DNA of 64,000 nucleotides from Aliirhizobium wenxiniae (GTDB lineage: Bacteria > Pseudomonadota > Alphaproteobacteria > Rhizobiales > Rhizobiaceae), in contig NZ_JACHEG010000002.1 of NCBI RefSeq assembly GCF_014201355.1, positions 496,001 to 560,000 on the forward strand. Reading direction: 5' to 3'. A program made the translations under genes and the position numbers. The notes under the pieces are model-generated. The model had not been told where the DNA came from, did no database searches, and was given only the letters and a program-made list of their open reading frames with translations. Shown here in pieces: positions 17,350-25,933 of the stretch (position 1 is its first letter; each line of letters starts with the position of its first letter).

Positions 17350-18886
17350 TTGCACATCCCAGCTGAATTTCGGACCGCTCCATCGCGGCCCCTTCCATCA
17401 TGGCCTTTTCATCCGAATTCTTCAACTGCACGGTCTTCAGCCGCGGCGGGAACTCCACCGTTTCCGCCATCGGCTCGTCGGCACCGGCCGTATCGGGGCC
17501 GCTCATCGGCAAGGTGATCGTCACGACGGTGCCCTCGCCCGGCTTGCTGGCGATCGCGAACGTGCCGCGATGGAGTGCAACCAGTCCCTTTGTCAGCGCC
17601 AGGCCGAGGCCGGTGCCTTCGTAATTGCGGCTATAGCCATCTTCCACCTGGGTGAAAGGCTGACCGAGCGTGCCGAGCTTCTCCGGCGCGATGCCGATGC
17701 CGGTATCGCTGACGGTGATGACAAGATCACGGCCACGGACGGCTGCATCCATCGACACGACGCCGCCGCGATCGGTGAACTTGATGGCATTGCCGGCGAG
17801 ATTGATGAGGATCTGCTGCAGGGCGCGGCGATCGGCCTGCACTTCTGGCAGGGCGCGGGAGACGCGCGCCGTCAGCGTGATACCCTTGTCGCGGGCCTGC
17901 AGGTCCAGCATTGCGCGGCAGGTCTCGATCGCTTCCGAAGCCTCGAAAGGCTCGATCAGCAGTTCGTAGCGGCCGGCCTCAATCTTCGACATGTCGAGCA
18001 TGGTATTGACGACGGAAAGAAGATGACCGCCCGACTGGCGGATGAGCCCGACATATTCGCGCTGGCGGTCGTTTGCCAGCTTGCCGAAATATTCGCCGGC
18101 CAGCACGTCGGAAAAACCAAGAATGGCATTGAGGGGCGTGCGCAGCTCATGGCTGACGGCCGCGAGGAAGCGCGACTTCGTCTCGTGAGCGGTACGAGCC
18201 TCTTCCTGGCGACGCTCCGCCTCGCGGCGCAGCGCATCGTATTCGGAGACATCGCGCGCCTGGGCGATTACCTGGACAAGGCTACCCTCGGCGTCGCGGA
18301 TAGCGGTAAAATCGAAACGGACGAGAATGAACTGGCGTCCATCGGCAACCGAAAACGTCTTCTGCACCCGAACGTCCGTCTCCGCACGCGATGCGCCCTG
18401 GCGCAGCATGTCGAAAGCCTGGAGAAGCGCGATCTGATCCGAAACATGAACGCGCTCGGCGAGCGTTACGCCTGCGCAATCACGGATCGTTGCGGGAAAC
18501 GAATGGGCATCGCGGCCGCCGACCTTGTGCACCTGTCCCTGGGCATCCAGCGACAACATCAGGCCGGGGCATGCATCGAAAGAAAGATCTTCGCTGGCTG
18601 TCGGCTGCGGCAGCGGGCGGGGACGCGAAAAGGCGATCGCAGCGGCGACAAGGAAAGCCGAGGCGGCGATTGCAACACCGACAGGCAGCGCCAGAACCGG
18701 ACGCAGCAGAGCGGTCAAGGCCATCGGGATCGCGACGAGCGAGACGGCGGCGGTCAGCACCATACGGCGCAGCAACGTGATGTCGGTTCCCCGAACCACT
18801 TCGCCACCAAGGCGCGCCAGCCAGCGTTCGGCAGTCTTGTCGACCACCTCAACAGCCTTCCCGGCAATGTTACCCAATACGCGCAC
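17321..18886 (-). CDS. PAS-type sensor histidine kinase (DivJ/PleC-like family)
   Basis: A 521-residue inner-membrane kinase. Two membrane helices (about 42-61 and 67-87) precede a PAS-like region (~100-215), then HisKA with the phosphorylated H246 in FLAAVSHELRTPLNAILGFSD, and HATPase_c with N (LINLAGNAIKFTD), DTGIGI and GTGLGLALTK. The H-box and linker resemble the rhizobial DivJ/PleC/PdhS kinases that control DivK and CtrA, but I cannot assign which. GTG 18886 has AGGG upstream. It overlaps the peptidoglycan-binding protein gene by 29 bp. A response regulator is not encoded nearby. Confidence 0.85.
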   Translation of the reverse strand: MRVLGNIAGKAVEVVDKTAERWLARLGGEVVRGTDITLLRRMVLTAAVSLVAIPMALTALLRPVLALPVGVAIAASAFLVAAAIAFSRPRPLPQPTASEDLSFDACPGLMLSLDAQGQVHKVGGRDAHSFPATIRDCAGVTLAERVHVSDQIALLQAFDMLRQGASRAETDVRVQKTFSVADGRQFILVRFDFTAIRDAEGSLVQVIAQARDVSEYDALRREAERRQEEARTAHETKSRFLAAVSHELRTPLNAILGFSDVLAGEYFGKLANDRQREYVGLIRQSGGHLLSVVNTMLDMSKIEAGRYELLIEPFEASEAIETCRAMLDLQARDKGITLTARVSRALPEVQADRRALQQILINLAGNAIKFTDRGGVVSMDAAVRGRDLVITVSDTGIGIAPEKLGTLGQPFTQVEDGYSRNYEGTGLGLALTKGLVALHRGTFAIASKPGEGTVVTITLPMSGPDTAGADEPMAETVEFPPRLKTVQLKNSDEKAMMEGAAMERSEIQLGCANDHAEAKSA

Positions 18887-19392
18887 TCAATACCCTGACA
18901 CGAACTCGTTTTACGCGGTCACATTAGGCTTCCGCGACTTAAAGAAAGGCTAAGGATGCGCGATTCGACACTCTGTCAGAAGCCGGGTTTTCCGGCTTTG
19001 GCACATAATCGGACACCCATCTGCAATCGTGGTTAACGACAGGTAAGCGGTGGATTTATCTCGATTTTTTGTGTGCTGTTAACGATTGTGGCAGAACGTG
19101 CCGGGCGAAACGCCTTGCCTTTCGGACCGCCGCCCCATTTATGCTTAACGGCATTCGCTAAAGTTTGAGACAAATGCCGCGCTGGACGGCGAAAATGCGG
19201 GGCGTGTGTCGATTTAGATCAAATTTTAGATAAATCCGAGCGGTCGCGTCAAAGGGGTATTTGCTTCCCCCCGGTACGGTGGTGTTCAAGAGCGGCACAG
19301 ATCGACGCCCGGCAGAAATACTCTGCTGTGGAAAAAACAAGTGGCGAAGCCGGACCCAGGGTGGGACAGGCCAGGTCGGACGGAATAGGGCA
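18887..19392. other. 506-bp divergent intergenic region
   Basis: Divergent promoter region between the histidine kinase (minus) and DUF5330 (plus). It holds three TTAAC CtrA half-sites (near 19033, 19079 and 19145) but no full TTAA-N7-TTAAC. The bases just before ATG 19393 form a weak AGGG ribosome binding site. No gene or RNA was recognised here. Confidence 0.6.
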
Positions 19393-19812
19393 ATGTGGTT
19401 TCTGATCAAGGGAAGTATCTTCTTCGCAGCCGTGCTGGTGGTGCTTTCATACTTCAGCAACAGGCCGCTTGAGGTCAGCGAGGGTGCCGGCGCCGTACAG
19501 ATGGGCGACGCAATCTCGGCTGCGACAGGTGCCTACAGCTATATTTCGGGTCTATGCGCCGAAAAGCCGGATGTCTGCGCGAAAGGCGCGGAGACGCTTT
19601 CCGTTCTGGGCGTGCGCGCTGCCGAAGGAGCGCATGTTGCCTTTGAACTGCTCGACAGCCATTTCAACAACAAGCCAGCCGATGTGGCGCTGAAGCAGGA
19701 TCCCGATCCCACGCCTTTCCCGGGGGATGTGGTCAAGACCCAGTCGATCGCGCCTTCTGCCCCGGTCTATACCGGTTCTGTGCCGCTGCCGCTGAAACGC
19801 CCCGCGCAATAA
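19393..19812 (+). CDS. DUF5330-domain secreted or anchored protein
   Basis: A 139-residue protein with an N-terminal hydrophobic segment (WFLIKGSIFFAAVLVVLSYF), then SAATGAYSYISGLCAEKPDVCAKGAETLSVLGVRAAEGAHVAFELLD, the pattern of the alphaproteobacterial DUF5330 family. The two cysteines are seven residues apart and probably form a disulfide in the periplasm. The C-terminus is proline-rich. The open frame reaches 19261, but the extra residues are not protein-like and ATG 19393 has a weak AGGG. A strong terminator follows at 19907. Confidence 0.82.
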   Translation: MWFLIKGSIFFAAVLVVLSYFSNRPLEVSEGAGAVQMGDAISAATGAYSYISGLCAEKPDVCAKGAETLSVLGVRAAEGAHVAFELLDSHFNNKPADVALKQDPDPTPFPGDVVKTQSIAPSAPVYTGSVPLPLKRPAQ

Positions 19813-19906
19813 ACAGACCATTCTTTGAATTTTACGACTTGCGCCTGGCCCCACAGCCAACGGTTCCCGGCGCCTGACTGCCCGCCCTGAAATCAGCAAT
19901 TGCTGG

Positions 19907-19942
19907 CGCCGCAAGGAAGAAACTCCTTGCGGCGATTTTTTT
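19907..19942 (+). terminator. Rho-independent terminator of the DUF5330 gene
   Basis: An 11-bp perfect stem (CGCCGCAAGGA / TCCTTGCGGCG) with a 6-base loop, followed by A then TTTTTTT. It lies 95 bp after the DUF5330 stop. The T-run is on the plus strand only. Confidence 0.9.
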
Positions 19943-19957
19943 GGCTTCAGCCGACAG

Positions 19958-21151
19958 TCACACCGGACGCCCTTTGCGACGACCAAACACCATCAAGAAG
20001 ATTGCACCGAGCAAGCCGGAAACGACAGATCCAAGCAGGATGCCGATCTTGGCGTGATCCTGCATGGCGGGATCGTCGAAGGCGAGAAGGGCGATGAACA
20101 GGGACATGGTAAAACCAATTCCGCAGAGAAGCGCGACACCAGTCATCTGGCCCCAGCTAGCCTGCGCCGGCAATTTGGCAAGCCTGAGCTTGGTAAGTAC
20201 GGCGACGGTTCCAAGAACCCCGATGAATTTTCCAAGCACCAATCCGGTGGCGACACCCAGGGTCAGTGGCTCGGCAAGGACTGACAGGGACACACCGGCA
20301 AAGGAGACGCCCGCATTGGCAAAGCCGAATAGCGGGACAATCAGGAAGGCGACCGGTTTTTGCAGATGATGTTCTAGCTTGTGGAGCGGCGATTCCGCAT
20401 GCGTCGCCTCCGGCGCGCCGGGTGTGAGTTTCAACGGAATGGTGAGCGCGAGAATGACGCCCGCAAGCGTGGCATGGATGCCGGAGGCGAAGACGAGCAC
20501 CCAGAGGACTGCGCCGAGTACCAGATAGGGCCACAGCTGCCTGACGCCCGAGCGGTTGAAGATGATGAGATTGCCGATGACGATGGCGGCCACGGCAAGG
20601 GCGAGCAGGTTCAGCGCGTCCGTATAGAAAAGCGCGATGACGACGACCGCGCCGAGATCGTCGATGATCGCCAGTGCCGCGAGAAAGATCTTCAGCGATG
20701 CGGGAACACGGTTCCCGAACAGAGAGAGCACGCCGAGAGCAAAGGCGATGTCCGTCGCCGTGGGAATGGCCCAGCCGTGGATCGCGGCAGGATCGGCCCC
20801 GTTGAAATAGAGGTAGAACAAGGCCGGAAATGCCATTCCGCCAGCGGCTGCGGCGCCTGGCAGGATGCGCCTGCTCCAACTCGAAAGCTGGCCATCAAGC
20901 ATCTCTCGCTTAATCTCTAAACCCACGAGAAGAAAAAAGACCGCCATAAGAGCGTCGTTGATCCAGTGCTGGATACTGAGCGGCCCAAGATAGATGTGCA
21001 GGACATGGAAATAGGTTTCGGCCAGCGGCGAGTTTGCCGCTGCGATGGCGAGTGTTGCAACGACCATAAGAACGATGCCACCGGATGCCTCATTATCCAG
21101 AAAGTGACGAAGAGTGGATTGAATGCGGCCCTTGGCAATTATCGAAGACAC
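19958..21151 (-). CDS. nhaA: Na+/H+ antiporter NhaA
   Basis: A 397-residue inner-membrane antiporter exchanging Na+ (or Li+) for H+. It has the NhaA signature: LVGLEIKREMLDGQL after the first spans, GWAIPTATDIAFALGVL with the essential Asp, and LAIIDDLGAVVVIALFYT with the paired aspartates of the ion-binding site. The tail is GIGFTMSLFIALLAFDD, then VSGLLGA. About 12 spans. GTG 21151 has AAGGAG nine bases upstream. The frame extends 77 residues further without protein character, so I exclude it. Confidence 0.95.
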   Translation of the reverse strand: MSSIIAKGRIQSTLRHFLDNEASGGIVLMVVATLAIAAANSPLAETYFHVLHIYLGPLSIQHWINDALMAVFFLLVGLEIKREMLDGQLSSWSRRILPGAAAAGGMAFPALFYLYFNGADPAAIHGWAIPTATDIAFALGVLSLFGNRVPASLKIFLAALAIIDDLGAVVVIALFYTDALNLLALAVAAIVIGNLIIFNRSGVRQLWPYLVLGAVLWVLVFASGIHATLAGVILALTIPLKLTPGAPEATHAESPLHKLEHHLQKPVAFLIVPLFGFANAGVSFAGVSLSVLAEPLTLGVATGLVLGKFIGVLGTVAVLTKLRLAKLPAQASWGQMTGVALLCGIGFTMSLFIALLAFDDPAMQDHAKIGILLGSVVSGLLGAIFLMVFGRRKGRPV

Positions 21152-21418
21152 GGGTTCGCGCTCCTTGTGAGAGGTTGATCGAAGTCTCCGTGGATTTCGG
21201 GGGAACCCGCAGCACCGCAGCACGCGCTTTGGGTAAGATATACAGGATTGTTCAATTCGATCTCCATCGGAATCGGCGCCTGACAACCGAATGTGAGTGA
21301 GCCGATAAAGGCCGATCGCCTTGTCGAACGTCTCAATCCGGGCGGGAAAGCTCGATTTTTCTGTTATCGGCGCGCAAAACACCTATATGGAGAAAACAGA
21401 AAAACACCGGACGAGACC

Positions 21419-21841
21419 ATGGCAGAGCTTTCCCAGATCATCGACGACTTCGCTTTCCTGGACGAATGGGAAGATCGATACCGGTATGTGATCGAACTCG
21501 GCAAGGCCCTGCCCGACCTGCCGGAGGAGCAGAAATCGGCTGAGAACAAGGTGCAGGGCTGCGCCAGCCAGGTGTGGCTGGTAAGCCATGTGAAGGATGC
21601 AAGCGCCGATCCGGTGATGACGTTCGAGGGTGATTCCGATGCCCATATCGTGCGCGGGCTCGTCGCTATCGTGCTGGCCACATATTCCGGCAAACACGCC
21701 TCGGAAATCGTTGCTACCGATGCGATCGACATCTTCAACCAGATCGGGCTTGTTGAACATCTTTCCTCGCAACGCGCCAACGGACTGCGCTCGATGGTCA
21801 AGCGTATTCGCGAAGAAGCACGCCTGAAGGCTGCAGCCTAA
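21419..21841 (+). CDS. sufE: Cysteine desulfuration protein SufE
   Basis: A 140-residue SufE, the sulfur-acceptor partner of SufS in iron-sulfur cluster assembly. The catalytic C48 sits in KVQGCASQVWLVSHV. The fold markers are the N-terminal DEWEDRYRYVIELGKALPDLPEE and FNQIGLVEHLSSQRANGLRSMVKRIR. ATG 21419 has GGACGAGA before it. The gene stands apart from a suf cluster, as is common in rhizobia. Confidence 0.95.
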   Translation: MAELSQIIDDFAFLDEWEDRYRYVIELGKALPDLPEEQKSAENKVQGCASQVWLVSHVKDASADPVMTFEGDSDAHIVRGLVAIVLATYSGKHASEIVATDAIDIFNQIGLVEHLSSQRANGLRSMVKRIREEARLKAAA

Positions 21842-21947
21842 AGCGAAGAGATCCGCTGAGAGCCGCTTGCCGTGCTTTAGCTCGTCGTTTGTGCTGGTCT
21901 TTACCCCGAAACCGACGACCACTTTCAGGAGACATGCCGTCATACGT

Positions 21948-22841
21948 CTATGACGACCCGCTGCTGCCATAAGCCTCGGCGGCGGGACGAAAATCCTCCG
22001 TCCCCCAATGATGGGCGTAGCGCCTCGGCGCGTGACGCGGCGGCGGGGCATAATGACGGGCAAGGGCAAGAAGTGCTGTCCTCAACATAAGCTTGGCGGA
22101 GCGCACGGGCCATTGCCGTTCCCGCTCAACCAGTTCCAGCCCCTTGCCGAAACAGCAGACATCGGCCGCCACACCTGAAAGCTCCGGTCCCATGGCCTCC
22201 ATCGCGTGGCCGAAACGCCGGCGCGCTTCCAGCGCGCTTGCAGCGATATCGGCAAGGCCGCCCGCCTCGCCTTTGCCGCGCGAAGACAGGCGCGGCTCCC
22301 AGGACGAGGTGATACGCGGCTGCAACTGGCCGCGAGTAAAATCGCCCAGCAGCCTTTCGCCGGCGTCGAGCGCCTCGGAGGGAAAGAAAGGGGCGCCCGC
22401 TTTGTCCTTCAGGCGCGCCAGGCTCGAAAGCGGCGTATCATCGAGATTACGGCTGACCTGTTGGCGCGCACCGTCGATTTCCACCGCCGTTCTGACGATC
22501 TCGCCATGCTGCCCGGCAAAGCCACCCTCACCTTCCATCCCCGCTGCAGCAAGCGCGCGGCGCAGGAAATTGCGGGCCTCGGTTGACGCCTGCACGAGGC
22601 CGGCTGCACGAGTGACAAGGCCGAGCGAAACGGCTTGTCTCAGCACCGTCTCGGGATAACAACGACGCTCCTCGCCAAGGTGAACGGTACCGGCAGAGCC
22701 GTTCGCGATCACCAGCCCGGCCTTTCCGGCACTCACGGCGTGACGCACCAGGCGCATGAGGCTTTTGACGGATACGGCCCGCCCCAATGTTGTGGATGGG
22801 CCCAGCGGCACTGAACGGTCACGCTTCGATCCTTCAGTCAT
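21948..22841 (-). CDS. DUF6456-domain protein
   Basis: A 297-residue protein. The last ~150 residues match DUF6456: FPSEALDAGERLLGDFTRGQLQPRITSSWEP, then a long helix LADIAASALEARRRFGHAMEAMGPELSGVAADVCCFGKGLELVERERQWPVRSAKLMLRTALLALARHY. The N-terminal part may contain a small winged helix (CYPETVLRQAVSLGLV region), unproven. ATG 22841 has GAGG six bases upstream and overlaps the end of the DnaA-IV-like gene by eight bases, so the two proteins are made together. Function unknown. Confidence 0.82.
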   Translation of the reverse strand: MTEGSKRDRSVPLGPSTTLGRAVSVKSLMRLVRHAVSAGKAGLVIANGSAGTVHLGEERRCYPETVLRQAVSLGLVTRAAGLVQASTEARNFLRRALAAAGMEGEGGFAGQHGEIVRTAVEIDGARQQVSRNLDDTPLSSLARLKDKAGAPFFPSEALDAGERLLGDFTRGQLQPRITSSWEPRLSSRGKGEAGGLADIAASALEARRRFGHAMEAMGPELSGVAADVCCFGKGLELVERERQWPVRSAKLMLRTALLALARHYAPPPRHAPRRYAHHWGTEDFRPAAEAYGSSGSS

Positions 22842-23295
22842 GACCAGCCTCGCGTCCGAAAAGGTCCGAGGACTGGAAGACTGCCGTCGCCATGCGTTCG
22901 ATTGCCGAGACGAACTCGTCAAAGGCCAGATCGTCACGCCGGTCCTCGACCACGTGGCAGGCATGGCCTACAGTCGTGCGGTCCCTGCCGAAAGCCGCGC
23001 CGATATCGCTGAACGACATTCGCAGCGCCACATGGCAGACATACATGGAAATCTGCCGCACATGGCAGGAAGGCCGACGCCGCTCGTTGCGCACCATCAC
23101 CCGATCGCTCAGAAGCGAGATCGTTTCCGCCGTGATCTGGCTGACGATACGGCAGACAATACGCGCAGGAAGGCTTGCCGGATAGACGGGTTTTGCGTCG
23201 GCAACCAGAGGAACTGCACCTATGTTGCAAGCTAGCGTATCGGAGCGTCTCCCGTTCGTCGGCTCCTCTTGTTTGGTCGAAGTCTCAAAAGGCAT
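22834..23295 (-). CDS. DnaA-domain-IV-like HTH protein
   Basis: A 153-residue protein with no AAA+ domain. Residues ~76-118 match the DNA-binding domain IV of DnaA: RQISMYVCHVALRMSFSDIGAAFGRDRTTVGHACHVV. The DnaA signature is GRDRTTVxHA. In DnaA this region binds DnaA boxes; this stand-alone version is probably a regulator, not the initiator. AAGGAG lies six bases before ATG 23295. It is the first gene of a two-gene unit with DUF6456 (8-bp overlap). The region upstream is AT-rich. Confidence 0.82.
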   Translation of the reverse strand: MPFETSTKQEEPTNGRRSDTLACNIGAVPLVADAKPVYPASLPARIVCRIVSQITAETISLLSDRVMVRNERRRPSCHVRQISMYVCHVALRMSFSDIGAAFGRDRTTVGHACHVVEDRRDDLAFDEFVSAIERMATAVFQSSDLFGREAGHD

Positions 23296-23725
23296 GACAA
23301 CTCCTTCTTGAATAGGAATTAATTCATACACCTTGAGCGCAAATGGGGAATGAAGGCGAAAGCAGCTTTTTATATAATCATTGATAATGCTTGTATTTTT
23401 TTAATTTTCGTATGCGGAAATAGGATTTATTTCCTCAATCCATCCCTGCTTTCTGGCAAAAAGGCAGATCAGGACCAGCATTCGGACATCTGCCGGATGC
23501 GCAAAAGCCGAGCGATAGCCCGGCTTTTCGTGGCGCCTCAGGGCGCACATTGTTACCAAAGCAGACTGGCTACGAGAGATCACAGCCATTGCTCAAGCTT
23601 TGGTTTCCGACCCAATCCATATGCAGAAGCGCGCGACAGTGGCTCACCAGAAGACGACGCTTGCCCGAAGTGGCCTCTGGCTGGATTTGCTTTTGGCCGG
23701 ACGAAGCCCGGCCAGTATCTACAGA
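23296..23725. other. 430-bp intergenic region
   Basis: Upstream of the DnaA-IV-like gene (minus), 23296-23420 is markedly AT-rich and probably its promoter. A terminator sits at 23503-23528. The remaining 200 bp up to the mucR stop have no recognised gene; it may be the mucR 3' untranslated region. No frame here is convincing. Confidence 0.6.
23503..23528 (-). terminator. Terminator, probably of mucR
   Basis: Inverted repeat AAAAGCCG / CGGCTTTT with a 10-base loop. Read on the minus strand it ends in TTTTGCG and lies about 200 bp past the mucR stop. The stem is symmetric, so it could act in both directions. Confidence 0.6.
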
Positions 23726-24157
23726 TCAGTTACGGGCGCGCTTGCGGCGCTGACCGAGGCCCATTTCCTTCGCCAGACGCGAACGAGCTTCGGCGTAGGC
23801 CGGAGCAACCATCGGATAATCGGCCGGCAGGCCCCACTTTTCGCGGTATTCATCCGGCGTCATGTTGTAATGGGTCATCAGGTGGCGCTTCAGCGACTTG
23901 AACTTCTGACCATCCTCGAGGCAGATCAGATAATCGTCCTCGATCGACTTCTTGATCGGCACCGGCGGCTTCGGCTTTTCAACCGCTGCGACAACCGGGG
24001 TCGGGGAGGATGTGCCGCTCAACGCGGTATGTACGTCTGCAATCAGGTTGGAGAGATCGCCGACGGGAACTACGTGGTTACTCACATAGGCAGCCACGAT
24101 ATCTGCGGTGAGTTCCACCAGCAGCTCGGGACCTTTGCCCAGTGCCATATCTGTCAT
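23726..24157 (-). CDS. mucR: MucR/Ros-family zinc-finger-like regulator
   Basis: A 143-residue pleiotropic regulator of exopolysaccharide, motility and virulence or symbiosis genes in rhizobia. The DNA-binding region is [37 protein letters not shown]. Where Ros has a second cysteine there is Asp82, so ligands are C79-D82-H92-H96; this C-D-H-H form is known among MucR homologues. CAGGAGA is seven bases before ATG 24157. Family members repress themselves at AT-rich upstream DNA; the AT-rich 437-bp leader (24158-24594) fits. Confidence 0.95.
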   Translation of the reverse strand: MTDMALGKGPELLVELTADIVAAYVSNHVVPVGDLSNLIADVHTALSGTSSPTPVVAAVEKPKPPVPIKKSIEDDYLICLEDGQKFKSLKRHLMTHYNMTPDEYREKWGLPADYPMVAPAYAEARSRLAKEMGLGQRRKRARN

Positions 24158-24594
24158 TTCCGGTCTCCTGTTCGACTTATGTACGGAGCCTGCCGCGACC
24201 TCCGCGGCTTCTTCCGTAGTCGAGCGATGGCGACGTGAACCCAACCTTCGCACAGCGTCCAAGGACAGAAGCCTACCCCTAAGCTTCCTGCGAGAAAAAC
24301 GGATCGTCACCAGATGCTGCATGTAGCCTCCGTAAACCGCATATTCGTCCAGTTTATCCGAAGCGGCCTTATCAAGGCCGATCTAATTCAGATAAATACG
24401 CGGTAAAACGTTAGTCTACAACAGCATCATTGCTCTACTTCTATTCAATTATCACTACAATCAGGAAAGTCCAATTGCGAAATCTAGTAATGCCGAGTGC
24501 TTTCTCAACGAATATCGCATATTTCTGACATTTATTGCTGGCAATAAGGCGATTTTACAATCATCGCGCGCTTATAAATACCGTTTGAAAAATA
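24158..24594. other. AT-rich regulatory region upstream of mucR
   Basis: 437 bp between mucR and mrpG, with no gene. The distal half (24320-24594) is much richer in A+T than its surroundings, as expected for MucR/Ros targets that use T-A steps. It contains the inverted repeat CGGCCTT-ATC-AAGGCCG at 24364-24380. There is no clear terminator for mrpG in it. Confidence 0.6.
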
Positions 24595-24933
24595 TTATTC
24601 ATTGTTGACCACTGGCATTTCGTTGCAGACAGACTGATTCGCCATTGAATACCCCGCCTTCAACGACGCGATAGCCAGCAAATGCGCAGATACCGGGGCG
24701 GTCAGCACGAAGAAAAAGAAGCCGGCGAGTGCCCGTGCAAGCACCGCGATCTCGCCTGATTGGAGCCCAACGGCAAGCAATAGCAGCCCCGAACCGACCG
24801 TCCCGGCCTTGGATGCCGCGTGCATCCTTGAGTAGATATCGGGCAGCCGGTTGAGGCCGATTGCCGCAACCAGGGCAAATGCCGCACCGGAAAGCACGAG
24901 AGCGGAGGTCAAAAGCGCCACGACGAGTTCCAT
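24595..24933 (-). CDS. mrpG: Mrp/Pha monovalent cation/H+ antiporter subunit G
   Basis: Small subunit of the multi-subunit Na+(K+)/H+ antiporter, 112 residues with three membrane segments. The family motif [28 protein letters not shown] is intact, then a hydrophobic [26 protein letters not shown] 24933 overlaps the stop of subunit F; AAGGGGGAG is just upstream. Last gene of the operon. Confidence 0.92.
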   Translation of the reverse strand: MELVVALLTSALVLSGAAFALVAAIGLNRLPDIYSRMHAASKAGTVGSGLLLLAVGLQSGEIAVLARALAGFFFFVLTAPVSAHLLAIASLKAGYSMANQSVCNEMPVVNNE

Positions 24934-25463
24934 CACTCCCCCTTCCCCGGCTTGGACGACCGCGTTGATCGGGAAGATTTGCCGGGTGTCTTTGTGCCGG
25001 ATTTGGGCACAGTCTTATCTGCGGTTTTGCTTGCGAGCTTTTCGTTCGACTTGCCGGTAATCTTTCCGGCACTCTTTGCCGCGGCCTTGGGCGAAGCCTT
25101 GCGTGACTTGCCCTTTCGCGCAGTCACCATGACCGCCGGCTTTGCTTCGGAAACGCCTTCCGGCTTCTCGACCGCACTCGCCAAAATGAAGCGGGCAAAG
25201 GCGACGGTCGCCAGGAAGCCGACAAGACCAAGCGCAATGGCGATATCGATATAGAGCGTAAAGCCGGTGCGGATGGCGATCAGCGCGATGAAGCCGATGA
25301 CGATGCCGACCAGCATATCGAGCGCCACGACACGATCGGGCAATGTCGGACCTTTGACCACCCGCCAGACCGTTAGCAGGAAGGCGACAGCGAGAACGGC
25401 AAGCGCAATCCAGATCGAGGCATGGAGGATCGTCTGCGCAAAGGTCATACCCGACGTGTTCAT
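24933..25463 (-). CDS. mrpF: Mrp/Pha antiporter subunit F with lysine-repeat tail
   Basis: Residues 1-~98 are a normal F subunit: three membrane helices with [18 protein letters not shown] (DR in the conserved site) and [20 protein letters not shown]. The protein then continues for about 78 residues that other F subunits lack (usual length ~90-120). From 122 to 162 every fourth residue is lysine (11 in a row: K122, 126, 130 ... 162). The spacers are A, S, T, G and P, as in histone H1-like tails. The tail should lie in the cytosol. GGAGG precedes ATG 25463, which overlaps the E subunit stop. Confidence 0.92.
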   Translation of the reverse strand: MNTSGMTFAQTILHASIWIALAVLAVAFLLTVWRVVKGPTLPDRVVALDMLVGIVIGFIALIAIRTGFTLYIDIAIALGLVGFLATVAFARFILASAVEKPEGVSEAKPAVMVTARKGKSRKASPKAAAKSAGKITGKSNEKLASKTADKTVPKSGTKTPGKSSRSTRSSKPGKGE

Positions 25464-25933
25464 CGGAATGCCTCCATGATCTTGCGCTCGAAACCTTCGG
25501 CAATCTCACGCTTCGTCGCTTCGACATCGGAGCAATCGATGGCATGTACGTAGAGGAACTTCCTGTCCTGCGACACGTCGACCGACATGGTGCCGGGAGT
25601 GAGCGTGATGAGATTGGCGAGAAGGGTGATCTCGAAATCCCTGTCCACGGTCAGCGGGAAGGCGAATATGCCGGGCTTCAGGTCCATATCCCGACGGGTG
25701 ACGAGCACAGCGACCTTCCAAGCGGACAGGGCCAGTTCCTTGAAGAAGAGCAGCAGCAATGACAGGATCCGGCCGAGACGCAGAAGATAACCCGCCGCGC
25801 TCATCTCGTCGCGAACAATCCAGAGCGCGGCCGCCGACAGGACGAAACCGAAGACAAGGTTGTGGATCGTGGCGCTGCCGGTGATAGCCGCCCAGATGAT
25901 CGCCAGCATCAGCGACAGGACGTAGATGATCAT
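25460..25933 (-). CDS. mrpE: Mrp/Pha antiporter subunit E
   Basis: A 157-residue subunit with two or three N-terminal membrane segments ([35 protein letters not shown]) and a C-terminal cytosolic domain. The family block is [44 protein letters not shown] overlaps with both neighbours (D and F). Needed for complex assembly. Confidence 0.92.
   Translation of the reverse strand: MIIYVLSLMLAIIWAAITGSATIHNLVFGFVLSAAALWIVRDEMSAAGYLLRLGRILSLLLLFFKELALSAWKVAVLVTRRDMDLKPGIFAFPLTVDRDFEITLLANLITLTPGTMSVDVSQDRKFLYVHAIDCSDVEATKREIAEGFERKIMEAFR

Noticed and set aside
17267..18898. A 543-codon plus-strand frame opposite the histidine kinase
   Set aside because: Same cause (GC-rich antisense). The minus-strand frame has all kinase motifs.
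18887..19392. A full CtrA box in the kinase/DUF5330 intergenic region
   Set aside because: TTAAC occurs three times but never as TTAA-N7-TTAAC; treated as half-sites only.
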